From an uncultured Caulobacteraceae bacterium (lineage in GTDB: Bacteria > Pseudomonadota > Alphaproteobacteria > Caulobacterales > Caulobacteraceae), in contig CAIXWN010000174.1 in the NCBI GenBank assembly GCA_903923135.1, positions 1 to 62,015 of the forward strand: a stretch of DNA of 62,015 nucleotides. The letters are read 5' to 3'. Both the position numbers and the translations under genes were made by a program. The notes under the pieces are model-generated. The model did not search any database. It was not told the origin of the DNA and was given only the letters and a program-made list of their open reading frames with translations. Each line of letters starts with the position of its first letter. Position 1 is the first letter of the stretch. This document shows positions 30,656 through 39,166 of this stretch, one piece after another.

Positions 30656-31456
30656 ATGGTCACGACTGCACAGCCCGAAAACGGGCAGATCTCCGGCAAT
30701 GTTCTGTTTTATTCGCAGCCCGAGCCGCTGAGCAACGAGACCCATGGCAAGATCGGCCTGCGCCGCATCGACCGGCCTTTCGCGTTCGCCGCCGCCGCCC
30801 AGGCGGTGCCTTTGACGGTGACGGAATTTGGCGTCGCGGCCCTCACCTCACCGATCATCTTCGCCGGCGAACGTCGTCAGGCCCTTGCCGTCATGGGCGT
30901 CAGTGGCGACGCCAACATGTTCGTCCAGCCCAACGGTTTCTTCGAAGTCGGGGTCTATGTGCCCGCCTACATCCGCCGCTATCCCTTCGTGCTGGCCAAT
31001 GACGCGGCCCGGGAACAGCTGGTGGTGTGCATCGATCGCGCCGCCCCGATGCTGGGCGACCTTCCCGACCTGCCCTTCTTCGACCCGTCAGGCCAGCCCA
31101 CCGAATACACCAAGAACTGCATCCAATTCTGCAACGACTATGAGACCGAGGTCCGCCGCACCGAGTCGTTCATCAGCCTGCTGACCGAACTCGACCTCTT
31201 CGAGACCCGAAAGACCACCTATACGCCGGCCAATCCGGACGGCAGCCCGGGCCAGCCACAGGAAATCGCTGAATATTACGCGGTGTCGGAGGAACGTCTG
31301 AAGGCCCTCCCGGACGACAAGATCCGTGCCCTGCTGGACAACGGCGCCCTGAACCAGATCTACGCCCACCTGCACTCACTCGCCGGATGGGACAAGCTGA
31401 TCTCGATCGCCCTGGCCCGCCAGAACGCGGCCCCGCCGGCGGCGAACCTGAACTAG
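30656..31456 (+). CDS. SapC family protein
   Basis: A 266-residue protein with the SapC domain, named after a Campylobacter S-layer secretion locus. Features include the LFYSQPEPLSNETHGKIGLR opening, FAAAAQAVPLTVTEF, and the central NGFFEVGVYVPAYIRRYPFV. There is no signal peptide or membrane segment, so it is probably cytoplasmic. The family is common in Caulobacterales, where an S-layer is made, but its role is not established. The start follows GATTGACGAC without a strong Shine-Dalgarno; an upstream extension of 30 residues was rejected as non-homologous. Confidence 0.83.
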   Translation: MVTTAQPENGQISGNVLFYSQPEPLSNETHGKIGLRRIDRPFAFAAAAQAVPLTVTEFGVAALTSPIIFAGERRQALAVMGVSGDANMFVQPNGFFEVGVYVPAYIRRYPFVLANDAAREQLVVCIDRAAPMLGDLPDLPFFDPSGQPTEYTKNCIQFCNDYETEVRRTESFISLLTELDLFETRKTTYTPANPDGSPGQPQEIAEYYAVSEERLKALPDDKIRALLDNGALNQIYAHLHSLAGWDKLISIALARQNAAPPAANLN

Positions 31457-31510
31457 CCGCGACAGGGCCGGTCTGACGTCCGGCGTCGTTTCGGCCAGGC
31501 GCCTCAGGAG

Positions 31511-31903
31511 CTAACGGGCGAAGACGCTCCGCGTCAGACAGGAGAAGACCAGTCGGCCGGCTTCATCGAGCAGGTCGTGCTGGGCGATGACGATGCCCTT
31601 GCCCTCGCCAACGGGATCCTTGCCCATGATGGTCATCCGGCCCCGCAGCAACTCGCCCACGGGCGGATTGCGCGCCCAGCGCAGGGCGTCGACGCCGACG
31701 CGCTTGGTCTGCGGCCAGTTGGCGGCGGCGTCGGCGTCAAGGCGTGACCAGATGGCGAAGACCATGGCGTCCGGAGCCCCCCGATCGACCGTCCAACCCG
31801 GGGCGAAGGCGTCGATGAAGGCGGCGACCGCCCGCTCATCCACCACCGTGGCGCCCAGGTGTGTGACAAGGCCGATCTGCAGATCATCGAAGGCGGCGGG
31901 CAT
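31511..31903 (-). CDS. MaoC-like hot-dog fold protein
   Basis: A 130-residue single hot-dog protein resembling MaoC-type acyl dehydratases (FDDLQIGLVTHLGATVV opening, DERAVAAFIDAFAPGW, then the long helix and WARNPPVGELLRGRMTI). The typical catalytic Asp/His pair of (R)-hydratases is not clear: the usual DxNPxHxD segment reads DAFAPGWTVD. It may therefore be non-catalytic or act on another thioester. ATG at 31903 has GGAG six bases upstream; an earlier start lacks a site. It is convergent with sapC and stands alone. Confidence 0.68.
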   Translation of the reverse strand: MPAAFDDLQIGLVTHLGATVVDERAVAAFIDAFAPGWTVDRGAPDAMVFAIWSRLDADAAANWPQTKRVGVDALRWARNPPVGELLRGRMTIMGKDPVGEGKGIVIAQHDLLDEAGRLVFSCLTRSVFAR

Positions 31904-32046
31904 GAATGACTCCGTGGAGCCCGGAACGGGCGGGGCGCTGATCATGCGGTGTCTGCATCCGCCGAAGCAAGCACCAGTGTCACCAGACGGGCGCCACGCA
32001 GCAGGCGTCGTTCCCCAAACGCGTTTCGCAGCCTAAAGGGAGGCCT

Positions 32047-34179
32047 ATGACCTTGTTCGCCGCCCGCCTGCTGACCCTGCTCGTCGCCCTCGGCGCGACT
32101 GCGCCGGCCGGCGCGGTTGCGGTCTCTACGCCCCACGCCGCCACCGAACTGGTCGCCGAAACGACTGCGGCCGCTCCGGGCTCGACGATCTGGGTGGCCG
32201 TTACCCAGACCCTGGACAGGGGCTGGCATACCTACTGGCGCAACCCCGGCGACGCCGGCGAACCGACGACCATCAAATGGACCCTGCCGGATGACTGGCG
32301 GGCCGGCGATACCACCTGGCCGACGCCCCATCGCCTGCCTGTCGGGCCGATCATGAACTATGGCTACGAAGGCAAGGTGACCCTGCCGGTGCCGCTGCAG
32401 GTTCCGGCGTCGGCGAAGACCGGCGAGGTGGCCCGGCTGACCGCGGTGGTGGACTATCTGGTCTGCGCCGAGGTCTGCGTTCCCGGAACGGCGACAGTGA
32501 ACCTGAGTCTGCCCGTCACCAATGGGACGCCGACGGCCGACCCGGTCTGGGGTCCGGTGATCGCCGACACCCTGGCAGGCGCGCCCAAACCGGCAGGCCT
32601 CACCGCCGCCTATCAGGTGACTCCGGCAGGCCTTAGGCTGGCGATCGCCGGCGACACGCTGGCCGGCCGCGCTGCCCGCGACGCCTATTTCTATCCGTAT
32701 GACGAGACCCTGATCGACCACGGCAAGCCCGAGGTGGTCGATCGCGGCCCGCGGGGCCTGACCCTGTCGATGACCGCGGGCGCGGCCTTCGCCAAGGGCG
32801 CCAGACCCGCCGCCGCCGTCGGCGTGCTGGCCCTGGATGGCAGGGCCTATGAGGTGAGCGCAGAGCCCGGGCCCTTCCCGCCAGGCTCTGGCGGTCTGGG
32901 CCCGCCGGAGACCAGCGCGTTCCCCGGCGCCCGCCTGTTGCTGGCCGTCGGTGGGGCCTTCCTCGGGGGCCTGATCCTCAATCTGATGCCCTGCGTCTTC
33001 CCGATCCTGTCGATGAAGGCGGCCGCGCTGGCCGGCCATGCGGGAGAGACCCGCCGCGCCCGCGCCCAGGCCCTGGCCTTCCTGGGCGGCGTTCTGACCA
33101 GCTTCCTGGGCCTGGCCGGAGCCCTCATGGCGGCGCGGGCCGCCGGCGCGGCCGTGGGCTGGGGGTTCCAGCTGCAGAGCCCCATGGCCGTGGCCCTGCT
33201 GGGTCTGGTCATGCTGGCCTCGGCGCTGAATCTTTCGGGCCTGTTCGAGATCGGGACCTCGGCACAGGGCCTGGGGACAGGACTGGCCTCACGGAGCGAC
33301 ATGCTCGGCGCGACGTTCACCGGGGTGCTGGCGGTTGTGGTGGCCGCACCGTGCACGGCGCCGTTCATGGGTCCGGCGCTCGGTTTCGCCCTGACCCAGC
33401 CGACGCTGGTCGCCCTGGGCGTATTCCTGGCCCTGGGGCTCGGCTTCGCCGCCCCGTTTACCCTCCTCGCGCTCAGCCCGACCATGATCCGGGCCCTGCC
33501 GCGACCTGGAGCCTGGATGGATCTCTTCAAGAAAGCCCTGGCCTTCCCGATGTACGCCGCCGCGGCCTGGCTCTTGTGGGTCCTGGCTCAGCAGGCGGGG
33601 CCGGCCGGTCTTGCCCGGATGCTGGCTGCTAGCGTGGGGCTGGGCCTCGCCGCGTGGCTCTTCGGCCTGGCCCAGCGGCGAAACACCCTGGGCAGTGACG
33701 CCGGCTCTGTCGCCTTCGGGGCCGCAGCCGGTCTGTCCCTGGCCGGCGCCGTGGCCCTGGTCACCATCGGCGGCTATGGCCCGCCGGCCGCGGCGGCCCA
33801 GACCGCCCAGCCCGCGGCGGAAGGCCCTGTGTCGGAACCGTGGAGCGTGTCGAGGGTCGCCGCCCTCCGAGCCGCCCGCAAGCCGATCCTCGTCAACTTC
33901 ACGGCCGCGTGGTGCGTTACCTGCCAGGTCAACGAGCGCGTGGCCCTGTCCACCCCGGAGGTCGCCGCGGCCCTGAAACGGTCAGGCGCCGCCTATCTGG
34001 TCGGTGACTGGACCAGTCGCGACCCGGCGATCGCCGCGGCCCTGACCGAGCAGGGCCGCATCGGCGTTCCGCTGTACCTCGTCTATCCGGCTGGCGGCGG
34101 CGAACCCCGGGTGCTGCCGCAGTTGTTGACGCCATCCCTAGTGACCGAGGCGCTCGACCGCGCCGCGGCGACGTCATGA
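32047..34179 (+). CDS. DsbD/ScsB-like protein-disulfide reductase
   Basis: Moves reducing power across the inner membrane to periplasmic thiols. The 710 residues contain a signal peptide, a large N-terminal periplasmic domain with a Cys pair (about residues 139-143, VCAEVC), a CcdA/DsbD membrane core of about eight segments with redox Cys in NLMPCVFPIL (about 315) and VVAAPCTAPFMGP (about 435), and a C-terminal thioredoxin domain with AWCVTC (about 622-625). This is the DsbD order, but the enlarged N-terminal domain resembles ScsB. Expected partners are periplasmic isomerases, which are not encoded nearby. Confidence 0.9.
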   Translation: MTLFAARLLTLLVALGATAPAGAVAVSTPHAATELVAETTAAAPGSTIWVAVTQTLDRGWHTYWRNPGDAGEPTTIKWTLPDDWRAGDTTWPTPHRLPVGPIMNYGYEGKVTLPVPLQVPASAKTGEVARLTAVVDYLVCAEVCVPGTATVNLSLPVTNGTPTADPVWGPVIADTLAGAPKPAGLTAAYQVTPAGLRLAIAGDTLAGRAARDAYFYPYDETLIDHGKPEVVDRGPRGLTLSMTAGAAFAKGARPAAAVGVLALDGRAYEVSAEPGPFPPGSGGLGPPETSAFPGARLLLAVGGAFLGGLILNLMPCVFPILSMKAAALAGHAGETRRARAQALAFLGGVLTSFLGLAGALMAARAAGAAVGWGFQLQSPMAVALLGLVMLASALNLSGLFEIGTSAQGLGTGLASRSDMLGATFTGVLAVVVAAPCTAPFMGPALGFALTQPTLVALGVFLALGLGFAAPFTLLALSPTMIRALPRPGAWMDLFKKALAFPMYAAAAWLLWVLAQQAGPAGLARMLAASVGLGLAAWLFGLAQRRNTLGSDAGSVAFGAAAGLSLAGAVALVTIGGYGPPAAAAQTAQPAAEGPVSEPWSVSRVAALRAARKPILVNFTAAWCVTCQVNERVALSTPEVAAALKRSGAAYLVGDWTSRDPAIAAALTEQGRIGVPLYLVYPAGGGEPRVLPQLLTPSLVTEALDRAAATS

Positions 34180-34239
34180 CCGAGATGGCGCGCCCCTTCC
34201 GCCTTGCCCGCCGTCCCTTGAACCGATAAGCGCCCCCTC

Positions 34240-35712
34240 ATGACCACCGACGCTCCACCACGGCCCAAGGCGCGGGCGCCGCGCGGGTTCCAGGACCGGC
34301 GGGCGGACGCTCTCGCCACAGAACGTCGGATCCTGACGGCGGTTTCACGCGTCTATGAGTCCTATGGTTTCGAGCACCTGGACACCGGAGCGTTTGAATA
34401 CGCCGACGCCCTTGGCAAGTTCCTGCCCGATGCCGACCGGCCAAACGAGGGCGTCTTCGCCCTGCAGGACGACGACGAACAGTGGATGGCCCTTCGCTAC
34501 GACCTGACGGCGCCTCTGGCCCGTTTCGCGGCCGAGCAGTGGGATTCCCTTCCCAAGCCGTTCCGCCGCTACGCCTACGGACCGGTGTGGCGCAACGAGA
34601 AGCCGGGGCCCGGTCGCTACCGGGAGTTCCTGCAGTGTGACGCTGATACAGTCGGGTCGGACCGGCCCGAGGCGGACGCCGAGATCATCGCCATGGCCGT
34701 AGAGGGCTACGCCGCGGCGGGCCTGCCACGATCGGCCTACGCCCTGCGGATCAATAACCGGAAGCTTCTGAACGGCCTGCTTTCGGCCGCCGGGGTGAAT
34801 GACGCAGGCCAGAAGCTTGCCGTGCTGCGCGCGGTGGACAAACTGGATCGCCTGGGGCCAGAGGGGGTCACCGCTTTGCTGGGGGCCGGGCGGAAGGATG
34901 AATCGGGGGCTTTCACCCGGGGTGCAGGCATCGGCTCGGCGGCGACGGACGCCGTTCTGGCCTTCGTGGAGGCCGGACGGGACACGCGGGCAGGCACGCT
35001 CGACCGGCTGGCGCAGGTCATCGGCGGCTCGCCGGAAGGCGATGAAGGCCTGCGTGAACTGTCGCTGATCAGCGGGGCGCTCGGCCGCCTCGGCGTGGGT
35101 GAGGACCAGGCGCTGTTCGACCCGTCAATTGTCCGGGGTCTGGAATATTACACGGGCGCGGTGTTCGAGGCGGATATCGCGCTCGAGGCGGTGGGCGAAC
35201 GCGGCGAGCCGGTTCGCTTCGGGTCTATCGGCGGCGGCGGCCGCTATGACGATCTGGTCGCGCGATTCACCGGCCAGAGAACACCGGCGACGGGCTTCTC
35301 TTTCGGCGTATCCCGGCTCGCGGCGGCCCTGGCCGCCGCCGGCGCGACCGGCGAAAGGACGCGTGGGCCGGTGGTGATCATCGCCCTCGATGGCGCCCTG
35401 ATGAGCGAGTATTTCGCCATTGCCGGCGAGCTCCGCGCCGCAGGCGTTCCGGCCGAAGTCTATCTCGGGACCTCAGGCATGAGGGCGCAAATGAAATACG
35501 CCGACCGGCGGCTGTCGCCGGCCGCGGTCATCGTGGGCGGCGATGAACTCGCCGCCGGGACGGTGACGATCAAGGATCTGGATCTTGGGCGGATGCTGGC
35601 CGAAAGCGTCGCCGATAACCGTACCTGGCGGGATGACCGGCCGGGCCAGATCACCACGCCGCGGGGCGAGCTCGTCGCTCAGATCCGGCGGATCGTGGAG
35701 GCGGCGTCATGA
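34240..35712 (+). CDS. hisS: Histidyl-tRNA synthetase
   Basis: Class II synthetase charging tRNA-His. Motif 2 reads FRRYAYGPVWRNEKPGPGRYREFLQCD, the histidine loops are RGLEYYTGAVFEADI and GGGGRYDDLV, and the C-terminal anticodon domain carries YADRRLSPAAVIVGGDEL. At 490 residues it is longer than the E. coli enzyme, as in other alphaproteobacteria. The stop overlaps the hisZ ATG (ATGA), placing it in one operon with hisZ and hisG, which join histidine charging and histidine synthesis. Confidence 0.96.
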   Translation: MTTDAPPRPKARAPRGFQDRRADALATERRILTAVSRVYESYGFEHLDTGAFEYADALGKFLPDADRPNEGVFALQDDDEQWMALRYDLTAPLARFAAEQWDSLPKPFRRYAYGPVWRNEKPGPGRYREFLQCDADTVGSDRPEADAEIIAMAVEGYAAAGLPRSAYALRINNRKLLNGLLSAAGVNDAGQKLAVLRAVDKLDRLGPEGVTALLGAGRKDESGAFTRGAGIGSAATDAVLAFVEAGRDTRAGTLDRLAQVIGGSPEGDEGLRELSLISGALGRLGVGEDQALFDPSIVRGLEYYTGAVFEADIALEAVGERGEPVRFGSIGGGGRYDDLVARFTGQRTPATGFSFGVSRLAAALAAAGATGERTRGPVVIIALDGALMSEYFAIAGELRAAGVPAEVYLGTSGMRAQMKYADRRLSPAAVIVGGDELAAGTVTIKDLDLGRMLAESVADNRTWRDDRPGQITTPRGELVAQIRRIVEAAS

Positions 35713-36842
35713 GGCTGGAGGCCCCCGTCCCGGGAGAGATACTACAGGCCATTCGCGCGCCGTTCCTGGAGACGCCGGCCGAGACTCTGGACGCGCCGAT
35801 TCTTCAGCCGCTGGGCCTTCTGCTCGATCTCGTGGGCGAGACGCTTCGCGAACGGTTGTTCATCGTCCAGGGCGACGGGCCCGAGGCGTGCCTGCGGGCG
35901 GACTTCACCTTGCCGGCCCTGCGTGCCCATATCGCCAGCGGGCGGCCGGCCGGGCGGTATCTCTACGATGGCCACGCCTTTCGCGTCGCTCCCCGGGGCT
36001 CGCAAAGGGCCGAGGAGTTCCTGCAGATCGGCCTGGAGGCGTTTGAGAAAGGCGACCCTGCGTTGGCGGACGCCAGGATGGCCGCACTAGCATGGCGCGC
36101 ATCAATCGCCGGCGGACGCGTCGACCTGAGGCTGCTGCTTGGCGATGTGGGGCTCTTCGGCGATTTCATCGCCGCCCTGGAGGTCGCTCCGCCTCTGGCC
36201 GCTCGGCTAAGGCGCGCCTTCTCGACGCCTCGGCGGTTACGGGCCGAACTCGAGGCGGCGGTTTCCGGCGTCGATGGCCGGGAAAGCGGCGGCAGGCTCG
36301 CGGCTCTGCTGTCGGGCCTGTCCGAGGAAGCGGCGACCGGCGTGCTCGAGGAGATCTGGGCCATGGCCGGCATCGAGCCGGTGGGTGGGCGATCCGCGGC
36401 CGAGATCGTTCACCGTCTGGCCGAAAGATCCGCCCTCGCCGCCGCACCGCGCCTGTCGGTCGAGCAGGCCGAGATGATCCGTCGGTTCCTGGCCATCAGC
36501 GGGGATCCGGCCGAGGCCCTGGCCGAGGTTGCCGCGCTGGTTGGCGGAGCCTCTTCAGGTCTGGCGGCGGCGTGCAAGGCCTGGGAGCGCCGGCTTGACG
36601 CCCTGGTGGACGGCGGCGCGCCGCGCGACCGTATTGAATTCTCGACCGCCTTCGGCAGGGCGCTCGGCTACTACGACGGCGTGCTCTTCGAGGTACGCAG
36701 CGACGCGCTGGGCGATGACGACCCGGTGGCGGCTGGCGGGCGTTATGACAGTCTGCCCGCGCGGCTCGGCGCTAGTCTGAGCACCGGCGCGGTCGGCTGC
36801 ATGGTCAGACCCGGCCTCGCCTGGGCGGGAGCATTACAGTGA
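35709..36842 (+). CDS. hisZ: ATP phosphoribosyltransferase regulatory subunit
   Basis: HisS-like paralogue without aminoacylation activity that activates HisG and confers histidine feedback. The 377 residues show the class II core (LQPLGLLLDLVGE, FTLPALRAHIASGRPAG, YDGHAFR, SQRAEEFLQIGLE) and the late ALGYYDGVLFEVRS and AGGRYDSLPARLG, but no anticodon-binding C-terminal domain. It overlaps hisS and hisG by four bases on either side (ATGA and GTGA). The position between the two is strong support. Confidence 0.95.
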   Translation: MRLEAPVPGEILQAIRAPFLETPAETLDAPILQPLGLLLDLVGETLRERLFIVQGDGPEACLRADFTLPALRAHIASGRPAGRYLYDGHAFRVAPRGSQRAEEFLQIGLEAFEKGDPALADARMAALAWRASIAGGRVDLRLLLGDVGLFGDFIAALEVAPPLAARLRRAFSTPRRLRAELEAAVSGVDGRESGGRLAALLSGLSEEAATGVLEEIWAMAGIEPVGGRSAAEIVHRLAERSALAAAPRLSVEQAEMIRRFLAISGDPAEALAEVAALVGGASSGLAAACKAWERRLDALVDGGAPRDRIEFSTAFGRALGYYDGVLFEVRSDALGDDDPVAAGGRYDSLPARLGASLSTGAVGCMVRPGLAWAGALQ

Positions 36843-37804
36843 CCGAGCCCCTGATCCTGGCGATCCCGTCGAAGGGACGATTGAAAGAACAGGTCGACAG
36901 CTGGCTCAACGACTGCGGGCTCACGCTCCGCACCTCGGGCGGAGTGCGTGGCTATTCGGCGTCGCTGTCCGGTTTCGATGAGGTTCAGGTCCGGCTGGTC
37001 TCCGCCTCAGACATCGCCGTGGCGTTGAACCAGGGCGAAGTCCACCTCGGCGTCACCGGCGAGGACCTCCTGAGGGAGTCCGGCGACAGCCCCGATACCC
37101 AGGTCATGCTGCTGGCGGCGCTGGGCTTCGGTCGCGCCGATCTGGTCGTCGCGGCGCCGAAGAGCTGGGTGGACGTCGAAACCATGGCCGACATTGACGA
37201 CGTGGCTCATCTTTATCTGGCGCGTACGGGCCGCCGGCTTCGCGTCGCCACGAAATACCTGGCCCAGACCCGGAGCTTCTTCGCGCGGCACGGGATCGCG
37301 GACTATCGTCTGGCTGAATCCGGCGGGGCCACCGAGGGTGCGCCGGCCGCCGGCGCGGCCGAACTGGTGGTAGACATCACCACGACAGGCGCGACCCTGG
37401 CGGCAAACGGCCTGAAGATCATTGCCGACGGGCTGATCCTGAAGAGTCAGGCGCATCTGGCGGCCGGCCTGGGGGCGGTCTGGGAGCGGGCCCATCTGGC
37501 GACCTGCCGGCGGCTGCTGACGATCTTCGAGGCTCGGGCGCGGGGGAAATCCGTCGCCGGCCTTACCTGGCCGGCGGCTCAGGACGCCATGGCCCTCACC
37601 GCTCTTGCCCGGCTTGCCGACTTCGATTTTACGCCGCGGACCCACGGCGCCCTGATTCAACGCTCTGGGCTGTTCGACGCGACGGGGGCTCTGGGCGCCG
37701 CTGGGGTAGGCCCGGTGAGCGTGGAGCAGCCGGATTATGTATTCGAGGCGACGTGCGCGGCAGCGGATCGTCTGGCAGGGGTCGTGGCGGGTCCGGCCAG
37801 CTGA
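36839..37804 (+). CDS. hisG: ATP phosphoribosyltransferase catalytic subunit
   Basis: First step of histidine synthesis, joining ATP and PRPP. Core features are LAIPSKGRLKEQV at the start, VRLVSASDIAVALNQGEVHLGVTGEDLL, the RVATKYLAQTRSFF segment and the PRPP loop DITTTGATLAANGLKII. The GTG start overlaps the hisZ stop. The 321 residues exceed the short form that normally pairs with HisZ (about 200-230); the extra C-terminal third seems to resemble forms from close relatives rather than the ACT-like domain of long HisG. Confidence 0.95.
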   Translation: MTEPLILAIPSKGRLKEQVDSWLNDCGLTLRTSGGVRGYSASLSGFDEVQVRLVSASDIAVALNQGEVHLGVTGEDLLRESGDSPDTQVMLLAALGFGRADLVVAAPKSWVDVETMADIDDVAHLYLARTGRRLRVATKYLAQTRSFFARHGIADYRLAESGGATEGAPAAGAAELVVDITTTGATLAANGLKIIADGLILKSQAHLAAGLGAVWERAHLATCRRLLTIFEARARGKSVAGLTWPAAQDAMALTALARLADFDFTPRTHGALIQRSGLFDATGALGAAGVGPVSVEQPDYVFEATCAAADRLAGVVAGPAS

Positions 37805-37924
37805 GGGTCGAATTCACCCGATAGCCGGACGCAGGGTTATTTTTCACCCCCTCGGGGGCTACCGCCCATTGACACGGGGGAAACGTTACCTCTTTGTAAT
37901 ATGGCGACGCATGCAAGGGCCGGG

Positions 37925-37999
37925 ATGACAAGGCCCCGCACCTGCGGCGTACAGGGGAGGAAACGCTCAACAAATATCGCCGGCAAGGCGAACCATTAG
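37925..37999 (+). CDS. Candidate 24-residue basic small protein or leader peptide
   Basis: ATG at 37925 to TAG at 37999 encodes 24 residues, strongly basic, with one Cys and a C-terminal half reading RKRSTNIAGKANH. AAGGG lies just upstream, and the ATG overlaps the TGA of a five-codon ORF, an arrangement compatible with coupling. The stop is one base from the stem of an intrinsic terminator. This tight geometry is the main evidence. It may equally be an untranslated sRNA whose 3' end is the terminator. No family is recognised. Confidence 0.35.
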   Translation: MTRPRTCGVQGRKRSTNIAGKANH

Positions 38000-38000
38000 A

Positions 38001-38032
38001 CCCGCCGCGGCGCCGCCCGCGGCGGGTTTTTT
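38001..38032 (+). terminator. Intrinsic terminator
   Basis: A perfect 10-bp GC stem (CCCGCCGCGG at 38001-38010 with its complement at 38017-38026), a six-base loop and six T residues at 38027-38032. It is the best Rho-independent terminator in the window. It ends either the his operon trailer or a short independent transcript. Confidence 0.92.
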
Positions 38033-38189
38033 CGTGCGCCGGAGTGCAGGTCTTGATCGGCGCCGACGGTCCGGCTTCGACCCGTTCAATTAGGGCCCTG
38101 AGTTGGCTGGCTGGATCGCACAAAGGCCAACGGCGGCGGGCCGACGGCATGGCTATCGCACAGGACGCAGGGCGGGTTATGTTGCGCGC

Positions 38190-38951
38190 ATGTCCACAGC
38201 GAACGGCTATGAGACCGAACTTCGCAGTCTGCAGATCGGGCTGGTGCGCCACCAGATGTGGGCGATCCGGACCGGCGCAAGGGCGCTGGTGATTCTGGAG
38301 GGCCGCGATGGCGCCGGCAAGGACGGGACCATCTCGCGGATCATTGAACATCTCGCTCCGCGCAACACCCGGGTCGTCTCCCTGCCGAAGCCATCAGATC
38401 GAGAGCGGTCGGAGTGGTTCTTCCAGCGTTATGTCCGCCGCCTGCCGGCGGCAGGCGAAATCGTTATTTTCAATCGGTCCTGGTACAATCGCGGGGGCGT
38501 TGAGCCGGTTATGGGTTTCTGTACGCCGCGCGAACATGACGATTTCCTCCGGGATGCGCCGACCTTCGAGCGAATGCTGGAGGATTCGGGAATTCGGGTG
38601 GTCAAGGTCTGGCTGGATATCAGCAAGTCGGAACAGGCCCGCCGGCTGAAGGAAAGGCGTGACGACCCCCTGAAGCAGTTGAAGGTCAGCGACCTGGATC
38701 TGGTCGCTCAGACCAAATGGAAGGCGTATTCCAAGGCCCGCGACGAGATGCTGACCCGCACCCACACGGTGACGTCGCCCTGGATCTGCGTCCGCGCCGA
38801 CGACAAGAAGACGGCGCGGCTCAATGTGATCCGCCACCTGCTGCACGTCCTGGCGACCAATGAGGTCCGGGCGGAAGTGGCGCCGCCGGATCCTGACATT
38901 CTCTTCCCCTTCACGGACTCGGCTGTAAGCGACGGCCGGCTTTCGCCCTAG
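38190..38951 (+). CDS. ppk2: Polyphosphate kinase 2 family protein
   Basis: PPK2 enzymes transfer phosphate between polyphosphate and nucleotides. The 253 residues show a Walker A-like loop EGRDGAGKDGT (residues 37-47), the Walker B/lid region IVIFNRSWYNRGGVEPVMGF, and the lid helix RLKERRDDPLKQLKVSDLDL. It is a single-domain (class I/II size) protein. The start ATG at 38190 gives the usual N-terminus; Shine-Dalgarno is weak. Whether it prefers GDP, ADP or nucleoside monophosphates cannot be read here. Confidence 0.92.
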   Translation: MSTANGYETELRSLQIGLVRHQMWAIRTGARALVILEGRDGAGKDGTISRIIEHLAPRNTRVVSLPKPSDRERSEWFFQRYVRRLPAAGEIVIFNRSWYNRGGVEPVMGFCTPREHDDFLRDAPTFERMLEDSGIRVVKVWLDISKSEQARRLKERRDDPLKQLKVSDLDLVAQTKWKAYSKARDEMLTRTHTVTSPWICVRADDKKTARLNVIRHLLHVLATNEVRAEVAPPDPDILFPFTDSAVSDGRLSP

Positions 38952-39166
38952 ACACAGCGCCCCACCCCGGCGGCAGCGTCATCGGTGGCGCGCCGGTGGG
39001 AATCGGCTCGCGACAGACTGGGCCCGGGCCATCCAGGCTGCGCCAGCACCGCATGGCGCCCGCGGCGGGCGCACCGGCTTGACGTCGTCCGCCAATTGAC
39101 GTTCGGATGCTGGTCAAGGCGCCCGCGGTGCGGACCCGCGCCAGTGGGTAGCTTGGGGCCAGGCGT

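Larger units (their letters stand above)
37805..38189. other. 385-base gene-poor gap between hisG and ppk2
   Basis: This is the only stretch above 300 bases without a firm gene. It holds a GC hairpin (CCCCCTCGGGGG at about 37847), a TTGACA at 37869 without a well-spaced -10, a five-codon ORF (37911) whose stop overlaps the ATG of a 24-codon ORF (37925-37999), and a perfect intrinsic terminator (38001-38032). The terminator so far from hisG, with a structured segment before it, suggests a separate short transcript or an extended hisG trailer. After 38040 nothing is recognisable up to the ppk2 start. Confidence 0.6.

Noticed and set aside
35850-35861. GAACGGTTGTTC inside hisZ resembling the 53427 palindrome
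   Set aside because: It lies within a strongly conserved coding region with no adjacent start and is best read as coincidence.
37869-37902. TTGACA followed by TAATAT as a promoter for the short transcript
   Set aside because: Spacing of 22 bases is too long for a standard promoter; no better -10 pairing was found, so the start site was left open.
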